From contig NZ_CP041330.1 of NCBI RefSeq assembly GCF_013394165.1, positions 1,790,501 to 1,854,500 on the forward strand: a stretch of 64,000 bases of DNA, read 5' to 3'. The notes under the pieces were generated by a model. The model was not told where the DNA came from, ran no database searches, and was given only the letters and a program-made list of their open reading frames with translations. A program made the translations under genes and the position numbers. Source of the DNA: Pseudoalteromonas sp. Scap06 (lineage in GTDB: Bacteria > Pseudomonadota > Gammaproteobacteria > Enterobacterales > Alteromonadaceae). Shown here piece by piece: positions 10,132-19,191 of this stretch (positions within the stretch are counted from its first letter, which is position 1; every line of letters starts with the position of its first letter).

Positions 10132-10499
10132 ATCCACACCCCTGCCAATACAGCAAACACAACGCCAAGTGCCATTGCAATTTTAGCGCTAGTGTTGCCT
10201 GATTCAAGTTCTTCCCAATGCCCCATATCCATAATGATGTGACGGATACCACCGATAAGGTGATAACCCAGTACAGAAAGGGTGCCCCAAGCTATAAATT
10301 TGGCAATGAATCCGTTAAACAGACCCTTGACGAATTCAAAACCTTCAGCTGAAGAAAGAGACTCTGACCAAGCCCAAATGACAAACGTTAAAGCAAAAAA
10401 TAATGCAACACCGGTGACGCGGTGAAAAATTGAAGCTTTAGCCGTTGCCGGCATAGATATAGTTGTTAGATCTAGATTTACAGGTCTTTGCTTTTTCAC
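10122..10499 (-). CDS. sdhC: Succinate dehydrogenase cytochrome b556 subunit
   Basis: Membrane anchor of complex II and first gene of the sdh-suc block. Typical motifs are RPVNLDLTTI at the N-terminus, SIFHRVTGVALF in helix 1 (quinone site) and GYHLIGGIRHIIMDMGH, with the haem-ligand His. There are three membrane helices in 125 residues. The start is GTG at 10499 with no clear Shine-Dalgarno. An upstream ATG at about 10514 opens only a 3-codon reading frame (MGK stop). The unusual start, the leader hairpins and the divergent gltA suggest that expression is controlled in the leader. Confidence 0.95.
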   Translation of the reverse strand: MKKQRPVNLDLTTISMPATAKASIFHRVTGVALFFALTFVIWAWSESLSSAEGFEFVKGLFNGFIAKFIAWGTLSVLGYHLIGGIRHIIMDMGHWEELESGNTSAKIAMALGVVFAVLAGVWIWS

Positions 10500-10523
10500 A
10501 GTTACTTGCCCATCTTGCCCGCA

Positions 10524-10574
10524 GTGGGGCTCATCTACTTGTTTTTCTAAAACCCACCAAATGTTTCTGGTGGA
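10524..10574 (-). promoter_or_regulatory. Hairpin with partial U tract in the sdhC leader
   Basis: On the minus strand CCACCA and TGGTGG (plus-strand 10554-10559 and 10568-10573) form a 6-bp stem with an 8-base loop. It is followed by GTTTTAGAAAAA, resembling a weak intrinsic terminator in the untranslated leader. A second small GCCC/GGGC hairpin lies closer to the GTG start. This could be an attenuator or small-RNA target; that is inference from structure and position only. Confidence 0.4.
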
Positions 10575-10742
10575 ACTATCAAAATAAACGTATTAATACT
10601 AATAAAGTTCACTTTTTATGAAAAATATTATGTAAAAAAAAGTTTACCCAAATACAAATCGGTTAAAAACCTCCGTTAGTATATATAGCCGGAGGCTCTT
10701 TTACAATTCTTGTTTACTTTGAGTCGTTTGCGAATTAGCCAA

Positions 10743-10751
10743 TGGTATAAT
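10743..10751 (+). promoter_or_regulatory. Extended -10 promoter upstream of gltA
   Basis: TGGTATAAT is a perfect -10 hexamer with the TG extension. No well-spaced -35 is obvious, which is usual for extended -10 promoters. It lies about 155 bases upstream of the gltA ATG, leaving a long AT-rich leader. Confidence 0.55.
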
Positions 10752-10905
10752 ATTCAATCTATACCGAATATTTATTATACATATATGCATAATACTTATA
10801 AAAATTGACTTTAACCCCCTCTTTCACGTTAAAATGTAAAAATGTGCTTAGAATAGATTTTAGAATATAAAAATCAGAATAGTTATCTTAATAGGAGATA
10901 CATAG

Positions 10906-12192
10906 ATGGCAGATAAGAAAGCCACAGTCCATATTGATGGGCTAGATCCAATCGAACTTCCAATTTATCAAGGTACTGCTGGCCAAGATGTAATTGATGT
11001 ACGTACACTCGGCTCACATGGTCACTTTACTTATGATCCAGGTTTCATGTCGACTGGTTCTTGTGAATCTACCATCACTTACATCGATGGTGGTAAAGGT
11101 GTTTTACTACACCGTGGTTACCCAATCGAGCAGTTAGCAGAAAGCTCTAACTACATTGAGTTATGTTACTTACTATTAAATGGTGAGTTACCAACTAAAG
11201 AGCAGTACGATGATTTTGCTACAAAAATCACTCGTAGCACCATGCTAGATGAGAAAATAGCAAACTTCTTCCAAGGTTTCCGCTTTGATGCTCACCCAAT
11301 GGCAATGCTTTGTGGTGTGGTTGGTGCTTTATCTTCTTTTTACCATGAAGATCTTGATATCACAGACGCAGTTCAACGTAAAACAAGCGCTATTAAATTA
11401 GTTGCTAAGTTACCAACAATTGCAGCAATGGCATACAAAACAAACATCGGTCAACCGTTTGTATACCCACGCAATGATTTAAGCTATGCAGAAAACTTCT
11501 TACACATGATGTTTTCTGTGCCTGCTGAAGAATACAAAGTAAACCCAGTAACAGCTAAAGCAATGGATAAAATCTTCATGCTTCATGCTGACCACGAACA
11601 AAATGCTTCAACGTCAACAGTACGTTTAGCAGGTTCTTCTGGTGCTAACCCTTATGCATGTATTGCTGCGGGTATTGCATCACTTTGGGGCCCTGCTCAC
11701 GGCGGTGCTAACGAAGCATGTTTAAACATGTTAGAAGAAATTGGCTCAGTTGATCGCATTGACGAATACGTAGCAAAAGCAAAAGATAAAGCGGACCCGT
11801 TCCGTCTTATGGGCTTTGGACACCGTGTTTACAAAAACTTCGATCCACGTGCAACAGTAATGCGTCAAACGTGTCATGAAGTGTTAGAAGAGCTAAACAT
11901 TCAAGATCCATTGCTTGATATCGCAATGAAGCTTGAGCAAATTGCACTTGAAGACCCGTACTTTGTTGAGAAGAAACTTTACCCTAACGTAGATTTTTAC
12001 TCAGGTATTATCTTAAAAGCGATTGGTATTCCTACAAGTATGTTCACTGTAATTTTTGCAATGGCACGTACTGTAGGTTGGATCTCACACTGGGATGAGA
12101 TGCTTTCTCAACCTGGCCACAAGATCAGCCGCCCACGTCAGCTTTACACAGGTGAAACAGCCCGTGATTACAAAGCAACTGACAAGCGCTAA
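10906..12192 (+). CDS. gltA: Citrate synthase (type II, hexameric class)
   Basis: Condenses oxaloacetate and acetyl-CoA to citrate, the entry step of the TCA cycle. The 428 residues and N-terminal beta-domain match the NADH-sensitive gram-negative form. The catalytic triad is visible: His265 in [10 protein letters not shown], His306 in [13 protein letters not shown] and Asp363 in [19 protein letters not shown] is also present. The ATG at 10906 is preceded by AGGAGA at good spacing. It is divergent from sdhCDAB-sucABCD, the usual Alteromonadales and enterobacterial arrangement, and is followed by its own terminator. Confidence 0.98.
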   Translation: MADKKATVHIDGLDPIELPIYQGTAGQDVIDVRTLGSHGHFTYDPGFMSTGSCESTITYIDGGKGVLLHRGYPIEQLAESSNYIELCYLLLNGELPTKEQYDDFATKITRSTMLDEKIANFFQGFRFDAHPMAMLCGVVGALSSFYHEDLDITDAVQRKTSAIKLVAKLPTIAAMAYKTNIGQPFVYPRNDLSYAENFLHMMFSVPAEEYKVNPVTAKAMDKIFMLHADHEQNASTSTVRLAGSSGANPYACIAAGIASLWGPAHGGANEACLNMLEEIGSVDRIDEYVAKAKDKADPFRLMGFGHRVYKNFDPRATVMRQTCHEVLEELNIQDPLLDIAMKLEQIALEDPYFVEKKLYPNVDFYSGIILKAIGIPTSMFTVIFAMARTVGWISHWDEMLSQPGHKISRPRQLYTGETARDYKATDKR

Positions 12193-12208
12193 GCTTTAAA
12201 GTTAGCTT

Positions 12209-12237
12209 TAAAAGGCCGCTATTGCGGCCTTTTTTAT
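12209..12237 (+). terminator. gltA Rho-independent terminator
   Basis: AAAGGCCGC TATT GCGGCCTTT forms a GC-rich stem (GGCCGC 12214-12219 with GCGGCC 12224-12229) followed by a T run, 17 bases after the gltA stop codon. Confidence 0.9.
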
Positions 12238-12306
12238 TACATGTTACTTGAGAATTATCTTAAACCGATTACAATTCTTGCCCGAATTGATTAACTTTAT
12301 GAGCCT

Positions 12307-13533
12307 ATGTCTGTGTCCTTGTTTGATCCTAAAACAATCCGTAATGATTTCCCTACTCTAAATCAGACAATCAATGGCTACCCTTTGGTTTATTTAGACT
12401 CGGCTGCAACAACGCAAAAGCCACAATGCGTGATTGACGCTACTAACAAGTTTTACACCTATCAGAATGCAAATGTTCATCGCGGCCGTCACACCCTTAG
12501 TGAGCAAGCTACAACGGCTTATGAGCTAGTACGTCAACGCGTTGCTGATTATTTTCAGGTAAGCGGTAATGAAATTGTCTGGACTAAAGGTGCTACTGAG
12601 GCGATTAACTTAGTTGCACATGGCCTAAGAAATACATTAACAACTAACGACACCATTTTAATTAGCCCAATCGAGCATCACGCGAATATTGTGCCATGGC
12701 AAGAACTCGCGGCATACACTGGTGCAACGTTAAAAGTGCTGCCACTCAATGACGATGCCACCTTTGATATTAACCAGTGCTGTGACGTGATTAAACTCAC
12801 AAAGCCTGCGCTTCTAGCTGTTACACAAGCCTCTAATGCGCTGGGCAATATTACCGATTTAACCCCGCTGATCACCGCTGCAAAGGCAGTAGATGCGTTA
12901 ACTTTAGTCGACGGCGCACAAAGCGCTTTGCATTTAAGACCTAATTTAACAAAGCTTGATTGTGATTTTTACGTGTTTTCAGCTCACAAAATGTTGGGGC
13001 CAACCGGGTTAGGCGGTTTATATGGCCGCTACAGCGCACTTAATACATTATCACCTTACCAAACAGGTGGTGAAATGATTGAAAAAGTGACCCTAACGCA
13101 AAGCACTTATCGTGACGCTCCCGCTAAATTTGAAGCAGGGACGCCAAATATAGCCGGTGTTTTAGGCTTTGGTGCGGCGCTTGAGTATTTAATGGCACTT
13201 GATCAGCAAACATTAAAACAATATGAACAACAGTTGTTTATTTATGCAGCGAACGCACTGAATCAAATAGACGGTATTAGTATTTATAGCGACCTAAAAT
13301 CGAACATTGGTACATTGTGCTTTAATTATAAAAATGAACATCCGTACGATCTGGCAACTTTACTTGACGGCTATGGTGTTGCAGTGCGAAGTGGTCATCA
13401 TTGTACCCAACCGTTGATGACCCATTTGAAACTAAATGGCTCACTCAGAGCAAGTTTTGCATTTTATAATACGACTAAAGATGTAGACCAATTTATTACT
13501 GCGCTTAAAGAATGCATCGCTTTATTAGACTAA
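12307..13533 (+). CDS. csdA: Cysteine desulfurase, CsdA/SufS class
   Basis: PLP-dependent desulfurase that removes sulfur from cysteine and passes it as persulfide to its SufE-like partner. The class II signature is present: PLP lysine Lys228 in FSAHKMLGPTG, and catalytic Cys366 in VRSGHHCTQP within the short SufS-type loop. The N-terminus has the usual YLDSAATTQKP and ANVHRGRHTLS. At 408 residues it is of family length. csdE follows 12 bp downstream and tcdA is convergent, so the CSD assignment is favoured over SufS because no sufBCD genes are nearby. The start at 12307 has no strong ribosome site. Confidence 0.93.
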   Translation: MSVSLFDPKTIRNDFPTLNQTINGYPLVYLDSAATTQKPQCVIDATNKFYTYQNANVHRGRHTLSEQATTAYELVRQRVADYFQVSGNEIVWTKGATEAINLVAHGLRNTLTTNDTILISPIEHHANIVPWQELAAYTGATLKVLPLNDDATFDINQCCDVIKLTKPALLAVTQASNALGNITDLTPLITAAKAVDALTLVDGAQSALHLRPNLTKLDCDFYVFSAHKMLGPTGLGGLYGRYSALNTLSPYQTGGEMIEKVTLTQSTYRDAPAKFEAGTPNIAGVLGFGAALEYLMALDQQTLKQYEQQLFIYAANALNQIDGISIYSDLKSNIGTLCFNYKNEHPYDLATLLDGYGVAVRSGHHCTQPLMTHLKLNGSLRASFAFYNTTKDVDQFITALKECIALLD

Positions 13534-13545
13534 TTTGGATAAATA

Positions 13546-13962
13546 ATGACTCACACATACCAACTGGTAAGTAAAAACATTGAAAACAGTGCAAGCTGGC
13601 AACAGAAATACCGTGAAATTATGTTGCTTGGTAAAACACTCCCGCCATTAGCCGATATATTAAAAACCGACGATGCGCTTGTGCAAGGGTGTGAAAGTAA
13701 AGTGTGGATGTTTGTTGAATTTGATTTGACAGAAAATGCATTGGTTGTGATTGGTGATTCTGATACGCGCATAGTAAAAGGCTTATTGGCGTTAATTTTA
13801 GCTCTGTATAACGGTTTAACACCAGAAGAGGTGTTAAACATTAATGCCTATGAAGAATTTGAAAAGCTTGGCTTAATTAGCCACTTAAGCGCTTCTCGCG
13901 GCAATGGGGTAAAAGCCATGGTTGAAAAAATACAAACCTTAGCTAAACAAAAAGCGCGTTAA
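13546..13962 (+). CDS. csdE: SufE-like sulfur acceptor of the CSD system
   Basis: SufE-family protein of 138 residues that accepts persulfide from CsdA. The active-site cysteine is Cys49 in LVQGCESKVWM, the family motif, followed by the expected beta strand and the I-V-K-G-L-L-A region (about 72-80). It lies 12 bp after csdA, so they form an operon. Known biology connects CsdA-CsdE with TcdA in making cyclic t6A37 of tRNA, and tcdA is the next gene, on the opposite strand. The stop codon is embedded in the terminator stem. Confidence 0.93.
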   Translation: MTHTYQLVSKNIENSASWQQKYREIMLLGKTLPPLADILKTDDALVQGCESKVWMFVEFDLTENALVVIGDSDTRIVKGLLALILALYNGLTPEEVLNINAYEEFEKLGLISHLSASRGNGVKAMVEKIQTLAKQKAR

Positions 13963-13974
13963 GCGCTTTTTATA
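13948..13974. terminator. Terminator overlapping the csdE stop codon
   Basis: AAAAAGCGC GTTA AGCGCTTTTT surrounds the csdE TAA (13960-13962). A short GC core with flanking A and T runs lets it act for csdE and possibly also for tcdA, which ends 24 bases further on. Confidence 0.7.
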
Positions 13975-13997
13975 ACAGTATGATAAGCAGCCTGTAG

Positions 13998-14795
13998 TTA
14001 AATATTTAAACGTGCACGCTTATCTAAATATTTTCTCACTGCTTTAGCGGCAACAAAGAAGCCAAAACTTCCAGTGATCATCGTCACTGAGCCAAAGCCA
14101 TTATTACAGTCCATATTCATACTGCCATCTGCATTTTGTTTCGCATGACACACACTGCCATCGTTACCTGGATAAACAAGCTGCTCTGTTGAATATACAC
14201 AGTCAATATTAAATTTACGTTTTGGATTAGAACTAAAATTATACTGCTTACGCAAAATATAACGCACTTTTGCAAGCAATGGATCTTGAGTCGTTTTTGC
14301 CACATCACCAAAAGTAATTTGACTAGGATCGGTTTGCCCACCTGCACCGCCCGTGGTGATTATAGGCATTTTATTACGCTTACAGTGTGCGATTAATGCT
14401 GCTTTTTCTTTTACCGCATCTATACAATCTATTACATAATCAAAACCTTGAATATGCTGTTGAATATTATCAAGGGTAATAAAGTCATCAATCACACTCA
14501 CTACACACTCAGGGTTGATAAGCTCGCAGCGAGCTTTCATCGCCTCAACTTTAGCTTCCCCTATTGTGCCTGTTAAGGCATGAATTTGACGATTTACATT
14601 GGTTGCACAAATATCGTCTAAATCAATTAAGGTGATTTTACCCACGCCTGTACGCGCTAGTGCTTCAGCAGTCCAACTGCCTACACCACCAATACCTACA
14701 ACACAAAAATGTGCTTGCTGTAACCACTCAAATTGCTGTTGACCATATAGTCGTTTAATACCACCAAAGCGGATATCAGTTACTTGTTCACTCAT
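13998..14795 (-). CDS. tcdA: tRNA threonylcarbamoyladenosine dehydratase
   Basis: E1-like (ThiF/MoeB superfamily) ATP-dependent enzyme that cyclises t6A37 to ct6A37 in ANN-decoding tRNAs. The glycine-rich adenylate site VVGIGGVGSWTAEALARTG lies at about residues 32-50, with DLDDICATNVNRQ next and the family C-terminal hydrophobic segment TMITGSFGFFVAAKAVRKYL. At 265 residues it matches E. coli TcdA (268). It converges on csdA-csdE, its known sulfur-relay partners, and sits with no gap behind an RluA-type pseudouridine synthase, with which it is probably cotranscribed. Confidence 0.93.
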   Translation of the reverse strand: MSEQVTDIRFGGIKRLYGQQQFEWLQQAHFCVVGIGGVGSWTAEALARTGVGKITLIDLDDICATNVNRQIHALTGTIGEAKVEAMKARCELINPECVVSVIDDFITLDNIQQHIQGFDYVIDCIDAVKEKAALIAHCKRNKMPIITTGGAGGQTDPSQITFGDVAKTTQDPLLAKVRYILRKQYNFSSNPKRKFNIDCVYSTEQLVYPGNDGSVCHAKQNADGSMNMDCNNGFGSVTMITGSFGFFVAAKAVRKYLDKRARLNI

Positions 14796-15476
14796 TTACC
14801 AATCCAATTTCCACGGCGTTTGCCAAGAATCAAAATCTTGATGTTTAATCAATTGCGCATACTCTTTACCAGATTGTGGCAACAGGGTATGTTGTATTTT
14901 TTGCCCTTTCCATAAAAAATCCAACGCAAATGCATGCAAATAGATGCGATCAGCGGCACTCCCAGAATAACTAGCATCGCCTAATATAGCGGCACCTATA
15001 CTCTTTAATGCCACCCTGAGCTGATGGGTTTTTCCCGAATAGGGTTTTAATAGGTAAGCTCTAAAACCGCTTTTAAAGCTAAACGAATAAAAACGTGTAA
15101 TAGCGGGGTTACTCTGTGAGTTTAATAATTTATACGTGCCACGGCGAGACTTAGCCATATCACCTTTAACCCAGCCTTGCTTTTTTTTAGGCTTGGTATC
15201 ACCAACCGCTAGATAAAACTTGTTAATAGCATGCTGAGTAAATAATTGCGTAAATTCTGCTGCTGCCGCTTTGCTTCGCGCGAGTATAATCAATCCAGAG
15301 GTGACCTTATCTAAACGGTGTACCGCAAATAATTTTTCGTTTAACTGTTGCTCAGCTAGTACCACAAAACCGGGGCCTTCTTCAGAATGAAAATTAAGCC
15401 CTTGCGGTTTATTTATGATGTAAAAATCATCATGCGTATATTGCACTTTTAATATAGGCGTTTGTGCTGTATTCAC
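14796..15476 (-). CDS. RluA-family pseudouridine synthase (TIGR01621-like)
   Basis: RNA pseudouridine synthase of the RluA/RsuA superfamily. The catalytic motif [15 protein letters not shown] (Asp at about 55) and the downstream [18 protein letters not shown] are clear. It lacks an N-terminal S4 domain and at 226 residues is shorter than RluC or RluD, resembling the short TIGR01621-type family. The RNA target is not predictable from sequence. Its start overlaps the kdsB stop by 4 bases, and tcdA begins immediately after its stop, so it belongs to the comEC-to-tcdA minus-strand run. Confidence 0.85.
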   Translation of the reverse strand: MNTAQTPILKVQYTHDDFYIINKPQGLNFHSEEGPGFVVLAEQQLNEKLFAVHRLDKVTSGLIILARSKAAAAEFTQLFTQHAINKFYLAVGDTKPKKKQGWVKGDMAKSRRGTYKLLNSQSNPAITRFYSFSFKSGFRAYLLKPYSGKTHQLRVALKSIGAAILGDASYSGSAADRIYLHAFALDFLWKGQKIQHTLLPQSGKEYAQLIKHQDFDSWQTPWKLDW

Positions 15477-16234
15477 ACGCTTTTACTTTGAATATGGGCA
15501 ACCACTTTAGCTAAATCTTCTGGTGTGTCGACTCCTGCATGAGGGGTAACTAATGCTTGCTCTATTTTAATTGCATAACCATGGTATAGCACGCGTAACT
15601 GCTCTAACGATTCAAGTATTTCTAATGGTGAAACGCTTAATTCAATATATTGCTTTATAAATCCTGCACGGTAAGCATAAATACCTACGTGGCGTTGGAA
15701 AGGCGCTAAATTCAGTGGTTGCTGCTCTGCCATCATGGCGCTTCTATCAAAAGGAATGCTCGCTCTTGAAAAATACAAGGCATTTTTATTAATGTCACTG
15801 ACCACTTTAACCGCATTAGGATTAAACACTTCATCACGCTCTTCAATAGCAACACTTAAGGTTGCCATTGGTGCCGTTGATTGCGCTAATAATGTTGCCA
15901 CTTGTGATACGTTATCAGGGGATAACAAAGGTTCATCACCTTGTACATTTACCACGATAGTGTCATCGGCTAAATTAAGTAAATCCACTACTTCGGCTAA
16001 GCGCTCTGTGCCTGATTGGTGATCTTCACGCGTCATCAAAACATTACTAGTAAAACGTTTAGCAGCATCAAATACTCTTTGATGGTCGGTAGCAATAACC
16101 ACCTTGCTGGCTCCTGACAAACAGGCTTTTTCATACACATGCTGTATCATTGGTTTGCCACAAATATCAGCGAGTGGTTTACCTGGCAAACGAGTAGAAG
16201 CGTAACGCGCAGGGATAACAACTACGAATTCCAC
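15473..16234 (-). CDS. kdsB: CMP-KDO synthetase
   Basis: 3-deoxy-manno-octulosonate cytidylyltransferase, which activates KDO with CTP for transfer to lipid A in the inner core of LPS. The N-terminus [20 protein letters not shown] is the nucleotide-binding signature. [11 protein letters not shown] and the later [10 protein letters not shown] and [10 protein letters not shown] motifs are typical. The 253 residues fit the family. It overlaps the Trm112-like gene by 13 bases upstream and the pseudouridine synthase by 4 bases downstream, in the same order (msbA-lpxK-ycaR-kdsB) as enterobacteria. Confidence 0.97.
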   Translation of the reverse strand: MEFVVVIPARYASTRLPGKPLADICGKPMIQHVYEKACLSGASKVVIATDHQRVFDAAKRFTSNVLMTREDHQSGTERLAEVVDLLNLADDTIVVNVQGDEPLLSPDNVSQVATLLAQSTAPMATLSVAIEERDEVFNPNAVKVVSDINKNALYFSRASIPFDRSAMMAEQQPLNLAPFQRHVGIYAYRAGFIKQYIELSVSPLEILESLEQLRVLYHGYAIKIEQALVTPHAGVDTPEDLAKVVAHIQSKSV

Positions 16235-16419
16235 TTTTCTACCTCTTCAAGAGTCAATTCACGAGCTTCATTTTCAAGTAGCACCGGAATATCATCACGT
16301 ACCGGGTAAGCTAGCTTTGCTGCTGTACTGATCAGCTCTTGGTTTTGTTTATCAAAGCGCAACTTACCTTTACACACAGGACAAGCAATAATTTCGAGTA
16401 ATTTTGTATCAAAGGCCAT
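16222..16419 (-). CDS. ycaR: Trm112-like/UPF0434 small protein (YcaR)
   Basis: Small 65-residue protein of the Trm112p-like/UPF0434 family, starting [20 protein letters not shown]. The CPVC pair is the only cysteine pair, followed by the conserved [18 protein letters not shown]. Its precise role in bacteria is unclear; eukaryotic Trm112 activates methyltransferases. It overlaps lpxK by 11 bases and kdsB by 13 bases, a tightly coupled position that is conserved in gammaproteobacteria. Confidence 0.93.
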   Translation of the reverse strand: MAFDTKLLEIIACPVCKGKLRFDKQNQELISTAAKLAYPVRDDIPVLLENEARELTLEEVEKWNS

Positions 16420-17389
16420 GGTGGATCCCTTTTTCTTTTAATAATAAATTTAATGTGTTTATTACTGCTGCAGTTGGTTGAGCGTCAACCGGCAGGTAAT
16501 ACCAATTTGGCTTGGCAAAGTCACGGCACTTAACCGCATCTTTTTCTGTCATTAATATACAATCCTCACCAAATTGAGCAAAGTCATTGGCGGTATAAGC
16601 ATAATGGTCGCGAAAATGATGTGTTGATAACAACGCTATACCTTGTGCTTTTAATGATGCTTCAAAGCGCTGAGGGTTACCGATTGCACTTACAGCATGC
16701 GCTGTTTTTATAGTCGTTTTTATCTCAGTATTATCAGCAACACGTTTAATAATTGATGGCTGCAAGCGATAGCTAAATTCATGTTCAGAACCATTTTCAA
16801 TGACTAAATCAACACTGTTTAAACGAGAAACCGTTTCACGAAGTGGTCCTGCTGGCATTAAAAAACCATTACCAAATTTTCTTTCGCTATCAACAATACA
16901 ACATTCAATACTGCGTGCCATTTTGTAGTGTTGCATGCCATCATCAGAAATGATTACATCAAGCTGAAACTGATGATTGAGCATTTCTATATTCTGCTGT
17001 CTATTTGGCCCCACAACTAACGGACATTGTAAACGGTTAAATAAAAGTACCGGTTCATCCCCAGCTTCTAAAGTCGTCGTATTTGCAGTTACTAATAATG
17101 GATAATGAGCTGCTTGCCCACCATAGCCGCGACTAATTAAACCAACAGATAAGCCTTGAGCGGTTAAGTAATCATGTAGCCACAATACAAATGGAGTCTT
17201 ACCATTGCCGCCAACACTTATATTGCCAACAACAATTACTGGAGTATTACTAACAAATGGCTTAAAAACACCCACTTCGTAGCAGTATTTGCGCACTAGA
17301 GCAACACAGCCAAAAAAAGCGGACAGTGGTAATAACAATAAGGTAATTAAGCTAAAAGGTTTGTACCAGCTTTGCTCTATTTTACTCAC
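16409..17389 (-). CDS. lpxK: Tetraacyldisaccharide 4'-kinase
   Basis: Membrane-associated kinase that phosphorylates the 4' position of the lipid A disaccharide, the sixth step of the Raetz pathway. An N-terminal hydrophobic helix (about 14-32) precedes the P-loop [16 protein letters not shown] (about 52-67), then GLISRGYGG and the DDGMQH motif. The 326 residues match E. coli LpxK (328). It overlaps the msbA stop by 4 bases and the Trm112-like gene by 11 bases, so translation is coupled along the LPS operon. Confidence 0.97.
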   Translation of the reverse strand: MSKIEQSWYKPFSLITLLLLPLSAFFGCVALVRKYCYEVGVFKPFVSNTPVIVVGNISVGGNGKTPFVLWLHDYLTAQGLSVGLISRGYGGQAAHYPLLVTANTTTLEAGDEPVLLFNRLQCPLVVGPNRQQNIEMLNHQFQLDVIISDDGMQHYKMARSIECCIVDSERKFGNGFLMPAGPLRETVSRLNSVDLVIENGSEHEFSYRLQPSIIKRVADNTEIKTTIKTAHAVSAIGNPQRFEASLKAQGIALLSTHHFRDHYAYTANDFAQFGEDCILMTEKDAVKCRDFAKPNWYYLPVDAQPTAAVINTLNLLLKEKGIHHGL

Positions 17390-19131
17390 CCCTGCTCACC
17401 AAACTGCATTTTACAAAGAGCTGAGTAGGTACCATCGTTAGTCAGTAATTCAGTATGCGTACCACTTTCTATCACTTTACCGTTATCAATCACATAGATA
17501 CGGTCACTATTTTCAATAGTCGATAGCCTATGAGCGATAACAATAGAGGTTTTATCTTTCATTAATATATCAAGAGCATGTTGGATAAGCTTTTCAGACT
17601 CAGTATCCAAGGCCGAGGTCGCTTCATCTAAAATTAAAATAGGCGCGTCTTTTAAAATAGCACGGGCAATCGCAATACGTTGACGTTGCCCGCCTGAAAG
17701 CATTACCCCATTCTCGCCAACCATAGTGTTAAGTTGCTCAGGTAAGTCTTTTACAAACTCCCACACATGGGCTTGTTTTGCAACGTCATGAAGCTCTTCG
17801 ATAGAGATTTCGCGTTGTAAACCATAACAAATATTATTGGCAATCGTGTCATTAAATAGCACCACTTGTTGCGACACTAACGCAAATTGACGGCGAAGAT
17901 CAGTAAGCTTATATTCATTAAGAGCAATGCCATCGAGTAAAATTTCGCTTGGCGCTTCTAAGTCATAATATCGGGGTAACAAGTTAGAAATAGTCGATTT
18001 ACCCGAGCCAGAGCGGCCAACAAGGGCAATACTCTCACCGGCTTTTATGTTCAGTGATAAATCGTTAAGCACGGCTTCATCCTTGGTTGGGTATTTAAAG
18101 GTCACATTTTTCACCTCAATATGCCCTTTTACCTTATCAACCGAAAAGGTACCCGTGTCTTTTTCAATTTCTTCATCTAACACTAAAAAAACACTCTGAG
18201 CAGCTGAAATACCTCGCTGTAAGTCACTGTTTACATTGGCAAGTTGCTTTAATGGGCGCAGTAGCATCATCATCGATGAGATGAGTACGACAAAATCCCC
18301 AGAGCTAATACTGTCTATCATAGAGGGCATCGACACAACCCATAAAATAACAGCCATAGCACTGGCAGCCAAAATTTGAATAATAGAGACACTTAGCGCT
18401 TTAGTCGCATCCATCTTGATACGTTGTTGGCGGTTATGATTATTAATTTTAGAAAATTGATCAATTTCTTGTGTTTGCCCACCAAAGCCATGGATCACTT
18501 TGTGACCACTGAGCATTTGCTCTGAACTACGGGTAACTTGTCCCATCGCTGACTGAATATTTTTCGAGATATGACGAAAGCGTTTAGACACCACAGCTAC
18601 TATGATAGCCACAAGCGGGATAATAACTAAAAAGATTAACGACAACTGCCAACTGGTATAAAACATCACAGCGAGTAAAAACACCACAAAAGCGCCTTCA
18701 CGCACAACAATAAGCAGTGCTTTGGTGATTGCTTGTTGAACTTGCTCGGTGTCAAAGGTAATTTTAGAAATCAAATCGCCGGTTGAGTTTTTATCGTGAA
18801 AGGACACCGGTAAATGTAAAATGTGTTCAAACAATTCTTGGCGCAGCGCCCTCACGACTTGTGAGCCTACATAGCTTAAACAGTAAGATGACATAAAGTT
18901 AAATACGCCACGCCCGATAACCAGCGCAATAACCACAAATGGCGCATAAGTAAGTACCTGGCTGTTACGCTCGTTTAAACCTTCATCGATAAACGGCTTC
19001 ATCAGTTGAATGAATAATGCATCCATACCTGAATAACCTATCATTCCTATAATCGCGACGATGGCAATCGACTTATAAGCGCCAACGTAAGAAACAAGCC
19101 GTTTATATATTTGTGTAGTACTTTGTTCCAT
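17386..19131 (-). CDS. msbA: Lipid A export ABC transporter MsbA
   Basis: Homodimeric ABC exporter that flips core-lipid A across the inner membrane. The N-terminal transmembrane domain (about 20-310, six helices) is followed by a nucleotide-binding domain with Walker A GRSGSGKST (about 372-380), the signature LSGGQRQRIAIARAI, Walker B ILILDEATSALD and the H-loop VIAHRLSTI. Length (581) equals E. coli MsbA (582). lpxK overlaps by 4 bases downstream; the comEC end lies 60 bp upstream. Confidence 0.97.
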   Translation of the reverse strand: MEQSTTQIYKRLVSYVGAYKSIAIVAIIGMIGYSGMDALFIQLMKPFIDEGLNERNSQVLTYAPFVVIALVIGRGVFNFMSSYCLSYVGSQVVRALRQELFEHILHLPVSFHDKNSTGDLISKITFDTEQVQQAITKALLIVVREGAFVVFLLAVMFYTSWQLSLIFLVIIPLVAIIVAVVSKRFRHISKNIQSAMGQVTRSSEQMLSGHKVIHGFGGQTQEIDQFSKINNHNRQQRIKMDATKALSVSIIQILAASAMAVILWVVSMPSMIDSISSGDFVVLISSMMMLLRPLKQLANVNSDLQRGISAAQSVFLVLDEEIEKDTGTFSVDKVKGHIEVKNVTFKYPTKDEAVLNDLSLNIKAGESIALVGRSGSGKSTISNLLPRYYDLEAPSEILLDGIALNEYKLTDLRRQFALVSQQVVLFNDTIANNICYGLQREISIEELHDVAKQAHVWEFVKDLPEQLNTMVGENGVMLSGGQRQRIAIARAILKDAPILILDEATSALDTESEKLIQHALDILMKDKTSIVIAHRLSTIENSDRIYVIDNGKVIESGTHTELLTNDGTYSALCKMQFGEQG

Positions 19132-19191
19132 AACACTCTCTAAAACCAGTAACAGCCCCTATTGTATCCTTAGCAACAGCAAAACAAAACG

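Larger units (their letters stand above)
10500..10905. promoter_or_regulatory. Divergent sdhC/gltA regulatory region
   Basis: This 406-bp gene-free stretch holds the leaders and promoters for both TCA-cycle transcription units. Besides the sdhC leader hairpins it contains a GC-rich inverted repeat, CCTCCG/CGGAGG (10670-10675 and 10690-10695), in otherwise AT-rich DNA. It also contains a short palindrome GTATTAATAC (about 10590-10599), an extended -10 element towards gltA, and a possible second gltA promoter beginning TTGACT (10805). gltA has a clear AGGAGA ribosome site at 10893-10898. I cannot assign specific regulators such as CRP or ArcA by eye. Confidence 0.6.

Noticed and set aside
641..10499. 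Long antisense frames inside the sdh-suc genes (for example 1517-1927 and 6667-7119)
   Set aside because: They lie opposite highly conserved enzymes and arise from codon bias; none has a ribosome site or recognisable domain.
12307..13962. suf-type Fe-S operon for the desulfurase/SufE pair
   Set aside because: No sufB, sufC or sufD is present and tcdA is adjacent, which fits the CSD system better.
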